Counted from the stretch's first letter, positions 1 through 9,403 are shown. The stretch: 64,000 nt of DNA from an uncultured Lachnospiraceae bacterium (GCA_902476265.1 CABSCP010000001.1:248001-312000); one strand, 5' to 3'. A program made the numbers and translations. The notes: generated by a model from the sequence alone, not told the origin.

Positions 1-339
1 GGCACGCTGGAAGGCGACATCGTACCCGGCAACATCACCTTCTATCGGTTACAGTCCACGGCGGACTGCCGGCTGCGCGCTTATATCGCCCACGGCGAAG
101 TGCTTCCCGTAGCCACCAGATCCTTCGGCGGCATCGGCGTATTCGCAATTCCGGAAATGGGACGTTTCTACAGACATGTGCTGATCGAAAAGAACTATCC
201 CCATCACGGAGCGGTAGCTTTCGGACACTACGGAAAAGCGCTGTATGAAGTGTTTAAATACATCGGTGTTCCGGTAGAGGACATCAACTTCAACCAGCCC
301 AAAGGCATGATGTACCCCACCGAGAATCCGTTCGCATAA
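1..339 (+). CDS. L-fucose isomerase-family protein, C-terminal fragment
   Basis: An open frame runs from the first base to a TAA at 337-339, giving the last 112 residues of a gene whose start lies outside the window. The fragment contains FGGIGVF, PHHGAVAFGHYG and an end in YPTENPFA. The pattern resembles the C-terminal domain of the L-fucose/L-arabinose isomerase family (ketose-aldose isomerases needing a divalent metal), where a glycine/histidine-rich loop lies near the active site. Only 33 bases separate it from the GH3 gene, so the two are probably co-transcribed and part of a plant- or host-glycan utilisation locus. Exact substrate cannot be told from this piece. Confidence 0.65.
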   Translation, partial: GTLEGDIVPGNITFYRLQSTADCRLRAYIAHGEVLPVATRSFGGIGVFAIPEMGRFYRHVLIEKNYPHHGAVAFGHYGKALYEVFKYIGVPVEDINFNQPKGMMYPTENPFA

Positions 340-372
340 CAGGCGGGAAGAGGAACAAAGAGGTTAAAAGAC

Positions 373-2502
373 ATGAGTAAATACAGAGAACGGGCCGCCG
401 CGCTGGTGGCACAGATGACGCTGGAGGAAAAGGTGGGGCAGACCCTCTTTAACGCCCCGGCGGTGGAACGGCTGGGCATCCCTTCCTATAACTGGTGGAA
501 CGAAGCCCTGCACGGCGTGGCCCGGGCGGGCACCGCCACCCTGTTTCCCCAGGCCATCGGCGTAGCCGCCTCTTTTGACGAAGACCTGGTGGGAAAAATG
601 GCGGAGACCATCGCCGATGAGGCCAGAGCCAAATATAATGCCCAGAAAAAGGCAGGGGACAGGGATATCTATAAGGGACTCACCTTCTGGGCTCCCAATG
701 TGAACATTTTCAGAGATCCCCGCTGGGGCCGGGGACAGGAAACATACGGGGAAGATCCTTATCTGACCTCCCGGCTGGGCGTACGCTTCGTGGAAGGACT
801 GCAGGGGGATGACCCGGACTATATGAAAGCGGCGGCCTGCGCGAAACATTTTGCAGTACATTCCGGGCCGGAGGGCCTGCGCCATGAATTTGACGCGACA
901 GCATCCCGACAGGATATGTATGAAACTTATCTTCCCGCTTTTAAAGCCTGCGTCAAGGAGGCCAAGGTGGAAGCCGTCATGGGCGCTTATAACCGCACCA
1001 ACGGAGAGCCCTGCTGCGGCAGCAAAACACTGTTACGGGACATTCTCAGAGACGAATGGGGATTTGAAGGCCATGTGGTCAGCGACTGCTGGGCGGTGCT
1101 GGATTTCCATGAGCACCACAAAATAACAAAGACACCGCTGGAATCGGCGGCTATGGCGATAAACAATGGCTGTGACTTAAACTGCGGCTGCATGTTCCCC
1201 AATCTGCGGGATGCAGTGCGGGGCGGCTATGTGGAGGAATCCAGGCTGGACGAAGCGGTGACCAATCTGATGGAAACCCGGATGAAGCTGGGCATGTTTG
1301 AAGAGGAGGGAAAAGTTCCCTTTGACGAAATCGGCTATGACCGTGTGGATACGCCGGAAAACCGCGCCCTGAATCTGGAAATTGCCAGAAAGAGCCTGGT
1401 GCTTCTGAAAAATGAAAATCATTTTCTGCCGCTGGACAAAACAAAAATCAGGTCCATCGGCGTGATCGGCCCCAATGCGGATTCCAGAAGAGCATTGGTA
1501 GGAAACTATGAAGGAACCGCCTCCCGTTATGTGACTGTGCTGGAAGGCATTGAGGACTATGCGGGCGATGATGTGAGAGTTTATTATTCCGAAGGCTGTC
1601 CCCTGTATCAGGACAAGAGCAGCGGCCTGACCGCGGGAAGAGACCGGATTTCCGAAGTGAAAGCGGTGTGCAGCGTCAGCGATGTGGTGGTAATGGTGCT
1701 GGGGCTGGATGCCGGAATCGAAGGGGAACAGGGAGACGCCGGCAACGAATTTGCCAGCGGCGATAAGCTGAACCTGGAATACCCCGGCCTGCAGCCGGAG
1801 ATCCTGCGCACCGCTTATGAAAGCGGAAAACCGGTGATCCTGGTATCCATGACCGGGTCCGCCATGGCTTTGAGCTGGGAAGACGACCATATTCCGGCCA
1901 TCATTCAGGCGTGGTATCCCGGTTCACAGGGCGGCAGAGCGGTGGCAGAGCTGATTTTCGGAGCATACAGCCCGGAAGGGAAGCTGCCCGTAACTTTCTA
2001 CCGCACCTCAGAGGAACTGCCGGAGTTTACGGATTACTCCATGAAGGGGAGAACCTACCGGTATATGGAAAAGGATGCGCTCTATCCTTTCGGCTACGGC
2101 CTTTCCTATACCACATTTGAGCAGGGCCCGGCAGAAACGGATACCGCGCAGATTGCGGCAGGCGGGAAAGTATGCGTGACTGCCAGCGTGAAAAATACCG
2201 GAACCATGGCGGGAGGCCAGACGGTGCAGGTCTATGTGAAAGCGCTCCGGGAGGGGACGCCAAACGCGCAGCTCAAAGGCTTGAAGAAGGTATATTTACA
2301 GCCGGGAGAAGAAACCCGGGTGACGGTTGCGCTGGAAGACAAGGCCTTTGCTTTATATGATGAAAATGCGGATTTCGTGCTGGAAGCAGGGGAATATGAA
2401 GTCTGGGTGGGAATGCAGCAGCCGGACGAAAGAAGCAGCGCCCTGACCGGACAAAAACCGGTATGCCTGCGGGTGACCTGTGCAGAAACAAAGAAGCTGT
2501 AA
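373..2502 (+). CDS. Glycoside hydrolase family 3 beta-glycosidase (beta-glucosidase/xylosidase type)
   Basis: The 709-residue protein has the usual GH3 order: an N-terminal (beta/alpha)8 barrel (about residues 10-320), an alpha/beta sandwich domain (about 350-570) and a fibronectin III-like C-terminal domain (about 600-700). The barrel carries PRWGRGQETYGEDP, the KHF motif near residue 158 and VSDCW, where Asp238 matches the family's catalytic nucleophile. No signal peptide is visible, so the enzyme is probably cytoplasmic and acts on imported oligosaccharides by releasing the non-reducing-end sugar. Overall form is closest to bacterial beta-xylosidase/beta-glucosidase members, but specificity is not decided by sequence alone. 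It follows the isomerase-family gene closely and is followed by a strong hairpin terminator. Confidence 0.93.
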   Translation: MSKYRERAAALVAQMTLEEKVGQTLFNAPAVERLGIPSYNWWNEALHGVARAGTATLFPQAIGVAASFDEDLVGKMAETIADEARAKYNAQKKAGDRDIYKGLTFWAPNVNIFRDPRWGRGQETYGEDPYLTSRLGVRFVEGLQGDDPDYMKAAACAKHFAVHSGPEGLRHEFDATASRQDMYETYLPAFKACVKEAKVEAVMGAYNRTNGEPCCGSKTLLRDILRDEWGFEGHVVSDCWAVLDFHEHHKITKTPLESAAMAINNGCDLNCGCMFPNLRDAVRGGYVEESRLDEAVTNLMETRMKLGMFEEEGKVPFDEIGYDRVDTPENRALNLEIARKSLVLLKNENHFLPLDKTKIRSIGVIGPNADSRRALVGNYEGTASRYVTVLEGIEDYAGDDVRVYYSEGCPLYQDKSSGLTAGRDRISEVKAVCSVSDVVVMVLGLDAGIEGEQGDAGNEFASGDKLNLEYPGLQPEILRTAYESGKPVILVSMTGSAMALSWEDDHIPAIIQAWYPGSQGGRAVAELIFGAYSPEGKLPVTFYRTSEELPEFTDYSMKGRTYRYMEKDALYPFGYGLSYTTFEQGPAETDTAQIAAGGKVCVTASVKNTGTMAGGQTVQVYVKALREGTPNAQLKGLKKVYLQPGEETRVTVALEDKAFALYDENADFVLEAGEYEVWVGMQQPDERSSALTGQKPVCLRVTCAETKKL

Positions 2503-2507
2503 GAAAC

Positions 2508-2536
2508 AAAAAAACATGCCTGGCTGTGACGGCATG
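2508..2536 (-). terminator. Intrinsic terminator for the diguanylate cyclase gene
   Basis: On the minus strand a 6-bp stem (CATGCC/GGCATG, 2515-2520 with 2531-2536) is followed by seven T residues (2508-2514 on the plus strand read as A). It lies just past the stop of the minus-strand cyclase. Confidence 0.6.
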
Positions 2537-2542
2537 AAACAA

Positions 2543-2578
2543 ATGAGGAATGACAACCGTCATTCCTCATATATTTTA
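2543..2578 (+). terminator. Intrinsic terminator after the GH3 gene
   Basis: A perfect 12-bp stem (2543-2554 with 2559-2570, loop AACC) is followed by an AT-rich run. It overlaps the stop codon region of the convergent minus-strand cyclase gene, so the two genes end into each other. Confidence 0.7.
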
Positions 2579-4455
2579 AATTCGTTTTTTCCGTTCTGTT
2601 TGGCACCATACAGAGCTTTATCCGCACACCGGTAGAGGAGTTCAAAACGGTTGAGCCTGTCGGAGGAAAGCACGGCGCCGATGCTTGCGGAAATGTGACA
2701 TGTCACATCCTGTTTTACACAGTCCATATCCAGCGCTGCAGAAAGCTGTTTTAGCCGGTCTTTGAGCCACGCTTCATCGGGAACCGGAAGGAATACGGCA
2801 AATTCATCTCCGCCGATCCGGCCGAGAATGTCATTTTCCCGGAAATGCCGGCGTATGGTCTGCGTGAAGCTGACGATGCAGTAATCTCCGAAAGCATGGC
2901 CGTACCGGTCGTTCACCTGCTTGAAATTATCGATATCCAGGATGAGAAAAGCGTACAGTCGGCCGGGCCTTTGGTCCAGCCGTTCCTGGATGAGCCGCTG
3001 GGTGGCGGCTTTTGTATAAAAGCCGGTCATTTCGTCAGTGATTGCCAGCTGTTCGTTCTGCTTTTCCGAATCGATATTCCGCCGATAGGAAAACATGTGG
3101 ATGGAGTGATCTGCATTGGAGTAAAAGAGGTATGTTTCCACGCGGATCCAATGGTAGTTTATGCCGTCCTGGGTAATCATAAAATCATAACTTAAATGGT
3201 TGTTCCCGGATTCAAATTCCCGGATCGCATTTTCGGGGGTGAACATCTGCACGTACCCGTCCCGATATTCTTCCTTTATCTGTTTTTCGGCGATGATGCG
3301 CAGGCCCTGATCGAAAGGCATCCCGCCGGCGCCCAGGCTGGCGAAATATTCTTCCGTAGCTTTCCCCACGTAACAGTTTTTGGTCAGGTTTAACTCGTAA
3401 ATGCTGTCATAAAGCTGCTCCGTGGCCTTTTGGAACATCACCTGCTTTTCCTCCATCAGCTTCGTGATCTGACGGTTGAAGTTCCGGATCACCGTGGTGA
3501 TGATGATGAGCACGATCAGAATGACTAAAAAAATGATAAAAAAGGTCTGATAGAGCTGGAGACGCATTTTGCTTACGATCAGCCCCGTATCCTGAAGAAC
3601 CACCAGGTTCCACGACAAATCCGGGATATAACGGGTCACCACAAAACTTCTGCTGATGCTTTGCGAAGGGGAATTCCAGAGCTCCAGGTTTTGGGTGGGG
3701 TCCTGCCATCCCAGGATTTTGTCCCGCAGATTTTCCTGCTGATGAGCGGTGAACCAGTCGGTCTTTTCATAACCGTTATAAGAAGTGGAAATCTGAATGG
3801 TCCCGTCCCCGTCAATCAGGCTGACGTTTACATGGAACTTTTTCTCGTATTCTGAAAGGAGAGATTTCAGATAATCCATCCGGATACCGACGCCCACGAT
3901 GCCCAGTGTTTTGCTGTCCTGTCCCAGGATCCTGCAGTTCACAAACACCGTGATTTTATTTTCAGCGCCGCTGACTTCATCGTTATCCACATTCAGGGAA
4001 TATTCTTTCGAATTTTCCAGCATTTCAAAATACCATACATTTTCCGGATCGCCTTTTTCCAATATCCGGTCCACGCCGTTATAGTTGTAATATCTTCCGG
4101 AAGCGGCGGATGCGAGAAAAACGGAATCAAAGCCGTATTTTATTTGATAGGCTTTCAAATATTCCGCGATTGTTTCCGCATAGGACTCCTCTTCCAGATG
4201 ATCGGCTTCTTTGCTCAGGTAATCTTCCAGCAGTTTGTCGTGTGCCATGGTGAGGGAGATATTCAGGGGCTTGGATAACAGGGAGGAAAGCTGATAATAG
4301 ATGCCTTCGGCAGACAGAGAAGAGACCTGCTCGATGCTGTTGATAGAAGCCTGATAATTGGCCTGGTAACTGAATACGGCGGTGAGCACAAAACCGATAA
4401 TCAGAATGATGCTGATGGTAAGATTTGTTTTAAAAAGTTTTTTGTTTTTTACCAT
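2560..4455 (-). CDS. Membrane-bound diguanylate cyclase with extracytoplasmic sensor domain
   Basis: This 631-residue protein has an N-terminal membrane helix after a basic start, a roughly 280-residue extracytoplasmic region of Cache type, a second membrane helix (about residues 300-325), a PAS-like linker and a C-terminal GGDEF domain. GGDEF is intact at residues 548-552, and an RxxD inhibitory site (REND, 539-542) sits five residues before it, so the enzyme should make cyclic di-GMP from two GTP and be feedback inhibited by product. The start at 4455 is chosen because a GAGGT ribosome site precedes it. An upstream in-frame ATG at 4539 would have to be translated through a leader hairpin. 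A terminator-like hairpin lies in its leader. Confidence 0.92.
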   Translation of the reverse strand: MVKNKKLFKTNLTISIILIIGFVLTAVFSYQANYQASINSIEQVSSLSAEGIYYQLSSLLSKPLNISLTMAHDKLLEDYLSKEADHLEEESYAETIAEYLKAYQIKYGFDSVFLASAASGRYYNYNGVDRILEKGDPENVWYFEMLENSKEYSLNVDNDEVSGAENKITVFVNCRILGQDSKTLGIVGVGIRMDYLKSLLSEYEKKFHVNVSLIDGDGTIQISTSYNGYEKTDWFTAHQQENLRDKILGWQDPTQNLELWNSPSQSISRSFVVTRYIPDLSWNLVVLQDTGLIVSKMRLQLYQTFFIIFLVILIVLIIITTVIRNFNRQITKLMEEKQVMFQKATEQLYDSIYELNLTKNCYVGKATEEYFASLGAGGMPFDQGLRIIAEKQIKEEYRDGYVQMFTPENAIREFESGNNHLSYDFMITQDGINYHWIRVETYLFYSNADHSIHMFSYRRNIDSEKQNEQLAITDEMTGFYTKAATQRLIQERLDQRPGRLYAFLILDIDNFKQVNDRYGHAFGDYCIVSFTQTIRRHFRENDILGRIGGDEFAVFLPVPDEAWLKDRLKQLSAALDMDCVKQDVTCHISASIGAVLSSDRLNRFELLYRCADKALYGAKQNGKNEFKIYEE

Positions 4456-4500
4456 TTCTACCTCACTTGATGGGCGGTAAAACGTACACAAAAAGGCAAT

Positions 4501-4527
4501 AAAAAAACTGTAGGAACCCTCCCACAG
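4501..4527 (-). terminator. Terminator-like hairpin in the 5' leader of the diguanylate cyclase gene
   Basis: Read on the minus strand, an 8-bp stem (CTGTGGGA/TCCTACAG, loop GGGT, plus coordinates 4508-4527) is followed directly by seven T residues (4501-4507). It sits about 46-72 bases upstream of the chosen start codon at 4455. It could attenuate the cyclase gene or simply stop transcripts arriving from further upstream. I see no known c-di-GMP riboswitch aptamer in the short stretch before it. Confidence 0.5.
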
Positions 4528-4607
4528 CTTTTGGGCCACACTTCATTGTACAGTCTACCACATTTCAAAATTAAAGTCTAGTAATTTCTTCCTTTTCCGG
4601 TAAAATA

Positions 4608-4730
4608 GGTATTACACCTGCATCCCTCCGGGCGCTCCCCCGGCTCAGCCCCCCCCCGCTGTCCGCATTGCTGCGGCCGGACGGGGACTGGGCTGGGAGA
4701 GCGCCCGGAGGGATGCAGGTGAATGATACC
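4608..4730. repeat. Long GC-rich inverted repeat between the cyclase and helicase genes
   Basis: Perfect 23-base arms at 4615-4637 and 4699-4721 face each other across a 61-base C- and G-rich centre whose ends also pair in part (CCCGGCTCAGCCC against GGGCTGGGA). A few further pairs (GGTAT/ATACC) extend it outward. The RNA would form one very stable hairpin of over 100 nucleotides. No ORF inside it looks real. It could be a REP-like or MITE-like element or a bidirectional transcription stop. Confidence 0.75.
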
Positions 4731-4762
4731 AATAAGGAACAGAACAGGGAAAGGAGCGCTGT

Positions 4763-7700
4763 ATGAAGCAGGAAAAAACAGGCCCGATCGCCGGAACCAG
4801 CCGGCCGGCCGAAGAAGCTTATCTGGCGGGTACTCTCAAGGTAGTCCGGGACAATGTGGAAAATTACGGACGTGAAGTGAGGAAAATGCAGGAAGATATC
4901 GATGAAATGCTGGAGCATTATCATGACAACGATACCGAAGTCCTCACCATTTTAAACAACACGGTGACCATGCACAGCCACATGAAACGGGCGCTGGCGA
5001 GAAATGAAAAGGCCCTGAAAAAACCGTATTTCGGCAGGATCGTTTTTCACGACGAGGCGCTGGACAGGGAAGAATCCCTCTATATCGGCAGAGGAGGTAT
5101 TTCCAGGGATACCACCCACTGGATGGTGGTGGACTGGCGCGCCCCGGTGGCCAACGCGTATTATGAAAACGGGCTGGGAAAATGCAGCTATCCCGCGCCG
5201 GGCGGGACGCAGATGCAGATCGATTTGAAGCTGAAGCGGACCTATGAAATCGAAAATGCAAAGCTGTTGGATTATTACGATACGGAGGTCATCGCAAATG
5301 ACGAACTGCTGACCCGATATCTGGCGAAAAACAAGCAGGCCGTGCTGGGGGAAATTATCGCCACCATCCAAAAAGAGCAAAATGATATCATCCGCAAATC
5401 CCCCTATCACAATATGATCGTACAGGGCGTTGCGGGATCGGGGAAAACCACGGTCGCCATGCACCGGATTTCCTATATCCTCTATAATTATGAGGAGCGG
5501 TTTCGGCCGGAGGATTTTTACATTGTGGGAAGTAACCGGATCCTGCTGGACTACATCACCGGCGTGCTGCCGGACCTGGATGTGTACGGTGTGAAGCAAA
5601 TGACCATGGAACAGCTTTTTGTACGGCTTTTGTATGAGGACTGGGATGAGAAAAAATACCGCATTGCGGATACGAAGGCGGCCGGGGAAAAAGGCCGGAT
5701 AAGGGGAAGTCTGGAATGGTTTCTGGATTTGCAGGAGTACTGCCGGAGGCTGGAATGGGAGACGATTCCCAGAGAATCCGTCTATTTGAATCCCGGACAG
5801 TTTGTGGAAGGATTTAGAGACGGCAAAACGGGTGTTTTTGATGAAACGGGAGGAAAGAGCGTACCCGGGGATTTGATTGAACTGGTGTCAAGAGAAGCTG
5901 TCGAGCGGTATATCACTCAGAATCCGGCCGTTTCTGTGCAGAGCAAAATCGATATGCTCAACGAAAGACTCATGGTCAAAATCCAGGAGGAATTTTTGGG
6001 AAAAGGGGTCAAATACACGGATGCGGAGAAAAAAGCCATCCGGAAGGCATTCCGGGGCAGGTACGGGAGCCGGCAATGGAAACGCCCTGTCTATGAGCTG
6101 TATCGGGATTTTTTAAATAAGCAGCAGGCGAAGGGATATGAGGTTGACATCCCGGAGAAAGACTTGGATGTCTATGATCTGGCTGCCCTGGCATATCTTT
6201 ATAAAAGGGTGAAAGAAACGGAAGTCATCAGCGAGGCGCATCATATTGTGATCGACGAAGCGCAGGATTTCGGCATGATGGCTTACGCGGTTTTGAAATT
6301 CTGTATCAAAGACTGCACGTATACCGTAATGGGGGATGTGTCCCAGAATATTCATTTCGGCTACGGTTTAAATGACTGGGAAGAGCTGAAAAAGCTTCTT
6401 TTGACCGGCGAACGGGACAGCTTTGGCATTCTGAAAAAAAGCTACCGGAATACGGTGGAAATTTCGGAATTTGCCACGGATATCCTGCACCACGGGCGGT
6501 TTTCCAGCTATCCTGTGGAACCCATCATCCGGCACGGCGGCCCTGTTGCAGTGAAAGAGGCGGGAAACCGGGAAGCGTTGATCCGGGAAACGGCGGAAAT
6601 CTGCAGAGGCTGGCAGGAAAAAGGTTTTGATACCATCGCGGTGGTCTGCCGGACCGAAAAGTCAGCGGCAAAGGCAGCCGGGGAGCTGGGAGCCTACGTG
6701 GATGTGCGGGAGAGCGATTTGGAGAAAGCGGTGTTTGACAGCGGCATTATGGTGCTCCCGGTGGAGTATACAAAAGGGCTGGAATTTGACGCCGTATTGA
6801 TTCTGGATCCTGACAGGGAGGAATATCCCACAGACGACGGGCACGCCAAACTTTTATATGTGGCTGCCACCAGAGCGCTTCATGAACTCTGCGTCCTTCA
6901 TACGGGAAATCTCACCGGACTGATCGCGGACCCGGTGCCCGCCAGAAACAGGCGGACAGCCGAACAGGAGCGGACAGCGGCGGAAAACCTGAAAAAAGGC
7001 AGCGCCCTGACGGGAGCAGCGTCAGTCGGAAACGGTCCGAAGAGCGCGGCTCCTGCCCGGACGCCGGACCGTCCCCTGCGCAAACGCATTTCCATCGTGC
7101 AGAATCCCGGGCCGGAGAAGACAGAGACTGCCGTCAAGAGGCCGGAAATCAGAAAAACCGGGAGAACGGAACATCCTGCAGCCGGCATCGTGCGTCAGGC
7201 GGCGGCCACAGCGCCTTCCGGAAGCGCGCCTCTCAAAAAACATGCCCGGGAAGGAATTGCCTTTGGGGATTTGCCCGACACCGGAAAACTGCGGCCTATG
7301 GGCCATGCAAAAATCGATCTTTCCGTCCGCTGGGTGACAAAACAGCCGGACGGCCTGTATCTGCAGAGCCGGTATGGCATTCTGCGGCTAAGCCCGGTGG
7401 GCAGCGCCATCATCCGTGTCACCTTTGCCCGGGGACAGCAGATTGCGCAAGGCGTCCGTCCCGGTATCGCTGTGAACAGGACGGAACGGGCATGGATGTA
7501 TAAAGAATCGGGGAAAATAGTGGAGCTCACCACAGAGGAGTTGTGCCTCCAGGTGGATAAAGCCACAGGGGCCGTCCGGTATTTGACGCGGGACAAAAAG
7601 CTGCTTTTATCGGAACGGGCCAAAGAGGCCAGACAGTTTGAACCCGGCCCCGGAGCGGGCGGAAGAAACTGGCTGTTTCTGGACTGGCAGAAGGGAGAGA

Positions 7701-7981
7701 CGCTCTACGGACTGGGAGCCGGGGGGCAGGGCGGCATGAAATTAAACGGGACCGCCAGGTACATTTCCCACAGCGATCCCGGGGAACTTCCGTTTTTGCT
7801 GTCGGACAGAGGATACGGGATCGTGCTGGCTTCCTCCAATCCGGCGATTTTCTGCGATATCCCGGTTTACGGTTCCTATCTGTATGTGGAGAAGGAAACA
7901 CAGATGGACTGGTATTTTATTGCGGGAAAGCGGCAGAATACCATTATGAACGCATACGCCTATCTCTGCGGCAGACTTTAA
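4763..7981 (+). CDS. HelD-type UvrD-like helicase fused to a GH31 N-terminal-like domain
   Basis: Residues 1 to about 720 form a superfamily 1 helicase of the HelD (helicase IV-like, RNA-polymerase-recycling) kind. There is an N-terminal coiled-coil arm, Walker A GVAGSGKTT (222-230), Walker B VIDEAQD (from about 496), and motif VI region LLYVAATRALHEL. Family knowledge: HelD frees stalled RNA polymerase. Residues about 720-850 are a basic, Pro/Ala-rich linker. Residues about 855-1072 match the beta-sandwich that precedes the catalytic barrel in GH31 alpha-glucosidases/xylosidases (ETLYGLG, LPFLLSDRGYGIV, WYFIAGK), but the barrel is absent and the stop follows. A ribosome site AAGGAG precedes the ATG. 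The fusion is unusual. The reading frame is continuous, so no simple frameshift explains it. Confidence 0.88.
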   Translation: MKQEKTGPIAGTSRPAEEAYLAGTLKVVRDNVENYGREVRKMQEDIDEMLEHYHDNDTEVLTILNNTVTMHSHMKRALARNEKALKKPYFGRIVFHDEALDREESLYIGRGGISRDTTHWMVVDWRAPVANAYYENGLGKCSYPAPGGTQMQIDLKLKRTYEIENAKLLDYYDTEVIANDELLTRYLAKNKQAVLGEIIATIQKEQNDIIRKSPYHNMIVQGVAGSGKTTVAMHRISYILYNYEERFRPEDFYIVGSNRILLDYITGVLPDLDVYGVKQMTMEQLFVRLLYEDWDEKKYRIADTKAAGEKGRIRGSLEWFLDLQEYCRRLEWETIPRESVYLNPGQFVEGFRDGKTGVFDETGGKSVPGDLIELVSREAVERYITQNPAVSVQSKIDMLNERLMVKIQEEFLGKGVKYTDAEKKAIRKAFRGRYGSRQWKRPVYELYRDFLNKQQAKGYEVDIPEKDLDVYDLAALAYLYKRVKETEVISEAHHIVIDEAQDFGMMAYAVLKFCIKDCTYTVMGDVSQNIHFGYGLNDWEELKKLLLTGERDSFGILKKSYRNTVEISEFATDILHHGRFSSYPVEPIIRHGGPVAVKEAGNREALIRETAEICRGWQEKGFDTIAVVCRTEKSAAKAAGELGAYVDVRESDLEKAVFDSGIMVLPVEYTKGLEFDAVLILDPDREEYPTDDGHAKLLYVAATRALHELCVLHTGNLTGLIADPVPARNRRTAEQERTAAENLKKGSALTGAASVGNGPKSAAPARTPDRPLRKRISIVQNPGPEKTETAVKRPEIRKTGRTEHPAAGIVRQAAATAPSGSAPLKKHAREGIAFGDLPDTGKLRPMGHAKIDLSVRWVTKQPDGLYLQSRYGILRLSPVGSAIIRVTFARGQQIAQGVRPGIAVNRTERAWMYKESGKIVELTTEELCLQVDKATGAVRYLTRDKKLLLSERAKEARQFEPGPGAGGRNWLFLDWQKGETLYGLGAGGQGGMKLNGTARYISHSDPGELPFLLSDRGYGIVLASSNPAIFCDIPVYGSYLYVEKETQMDWYFIAGKRQNTIMNAYAYLCGRL

Positions 7982-8138
7982 GGCAGAAAATATATTTTTC
8001 CGGACTTGGCGTTTTTTGCCGGAAAATGTGCTAAAATAATAAGAAACAAAACGGGTAACTGCTAAGAAACGGAAGGTTACTGCCTGCGGGAGAAATAGTA
8101 ACGGCAGAACAGCTGCCTGTGAGATAGGAGGGTCTGCC

Positions 8139-9362
8139 ATGCGTTTTTTACCTATGGAAGTGGACGGCACCGCCGGCATTTTGCTGGCGCTGTGTATCAT
8201 TCTGATTGCCGGCTTTTTGTTTACCAGGCTGACAAACCTGTTCCGGCTGCCAAAGGTGACCGGCTACATTATCGTGGGGGTGCTGATCGGGCCCTGGGTG
8301 CTGGGCCTGATTCCCCGGTCTTTGGTGGACCATATGGATTTTGTCAGCGATATTGCGCTGGCCTGTATCGCTTTTGGGGTAGGCAGGTTTTTTAAGCTGG
8401 AAGATATCAAAAACACCGGAAAGGGAATCCTCCTGATCACGGTGATGGAGGCCCTGGCCGCGGGCGTGTTTGTTACGGTTGTGACCTTTTTTGTATTTGG
8501 AACGTCCTTTGATTTTGCGTTGCTGCTGGGCGCGGTATCCACGGCGACCGCACCCGCCAGCACCATCATGACCATTCGCCAGTACCATGCCAAAGGAGAC
8601 TTTGTAAAGGTGCTGTTACAGGTGGTAGCTCTGGATGATGCGGTCTGCCTGCTGGCCTTTTCTTTTGCTTCGGCGGTAGCGGAAGCGGATTTTTCCGGAC
8701 AGATGTCCGTAGTGCAGCTGCTTCTTCCGATTGCGTTCAATCTATGCGCGCTGCTGCTGGGCGCAGGATGCGCTCTTCTTTTAAGCAGGCTGATCACGCC
8801 TTCCCGCAGCAAGGACAGCAGACTGATCCTGCTTCTGGCGGGTCTTTTGGGCATCTCGGGCCTGTGCGCGCTGGCGGATGTTTCCCCGCTTCTGGCATGC
8901 ATGCTGTTCGGCGCGGTCTATGCCAACATTCGGCAGGAGGATAAAAAGCTTTTCAAGCAGCTGGACAATTTTACGCCCCCTGTGATGGCTCTGTTTTTTA
9001 TAGAATCGGGAATGAAGCTGGACGTATCCTCTTTAAAGACGGCGGGGATCATCGGCGTCACCTACTTTTTTGTGCGGATTCTGGGGAAATATGCGGGAAG
9101 CTGGATTTCCTGCAGAATGGTCCATATGGATAAAAAAGTGTGCAACTATCTGGGGCTGGGGCTGATTCCCCAGGCCGGGGTTTCCATCGGTCTTGCGGCG
9201 CTGGGGCAGAGGATTCTGCCGCCCGCAGTGGGAACCCAGCTGCTGACCATTATCCTTTCCTCCTCCGTGCTCTATGAAATGGTGGGGCCGGCCTGTGCAA
9301 AATTTGCAATCTTCCGTTCGGGCTGTGTGGAGAAGAAAGAAGAGAAGCCCGGTCAGGGCTGA
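8139..9362 (+). CDS. Cation:proton antiporter (CPA2/Kef type)
   Basis: A 407-residue, highly hydrophobic protein with about 12 membrane segments and no added TrkA-N domain. The start ATG has an AGGAGGG site eight bases upstream. The pattern FRLPKVTGYIIVGVLIGPWV near the N-terminus and the mid-protein VVALDDAVCLLAFS segment are typical of the Na+(K+)/H+ exchanger family; the Asp pair in ALDDAV is in the position of the ion-binding aspartates. It probably expels sodium or potassium in exchange for protons. That would fit the predicted sodium-using ATP synthase at 47.7-54.9 kb, but ion preference is not proven. It stands alone between the helicase gene and the serine dehydratase genes. Confidence 0.85.
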   Translation: MRFLPMEVDGTAGILLALCIILIAGFLFTRLTNLFRLPKVTGYIIVGVLIGPWVLGLIPRSLVDHMDFVSDIALACIAFGVGRFFKLEDIKNTGKGILLITVMEALAAGVFVTVVTFFVFGTSFDFALLLGAVSTATAPASTIMTIRQYHAKGDFVKVLLQVVALDDAVCLLAFSFASAVAEADFSGQMSVVQLLLPIAFNLCALLLGAGCALLLSRLITPSRSKDSRLILLLAGLLGISGLCALADVSPLLACMLFGAVYANIRQEDKKLFKQLDNFTPPVMALFFIESGMKLDVSSLKTAGIIGVTYFFVRILGKYAGSWISCRMVHMDKKVCNYLGLGLIPQAGVSIGLAALGQRILPPAVGTQLLTIILSSSVLYEMVGPACAKFAIFRSGCVEKKEEKPGQG

Positions 9363-9403
9363 AGAAATACGAAAGTTTTTACTGTGTCAGGAGGATTTCT
9401 TAC

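Noticed and set aside
7982..8138. Search for a lost GH31 catalytic barrel after the helicase fusion
   Set aside because: The 157 bases to the antiporter gene hold no GH31-like frame on either strand, so this is not a simple recent stop in a longer gene.
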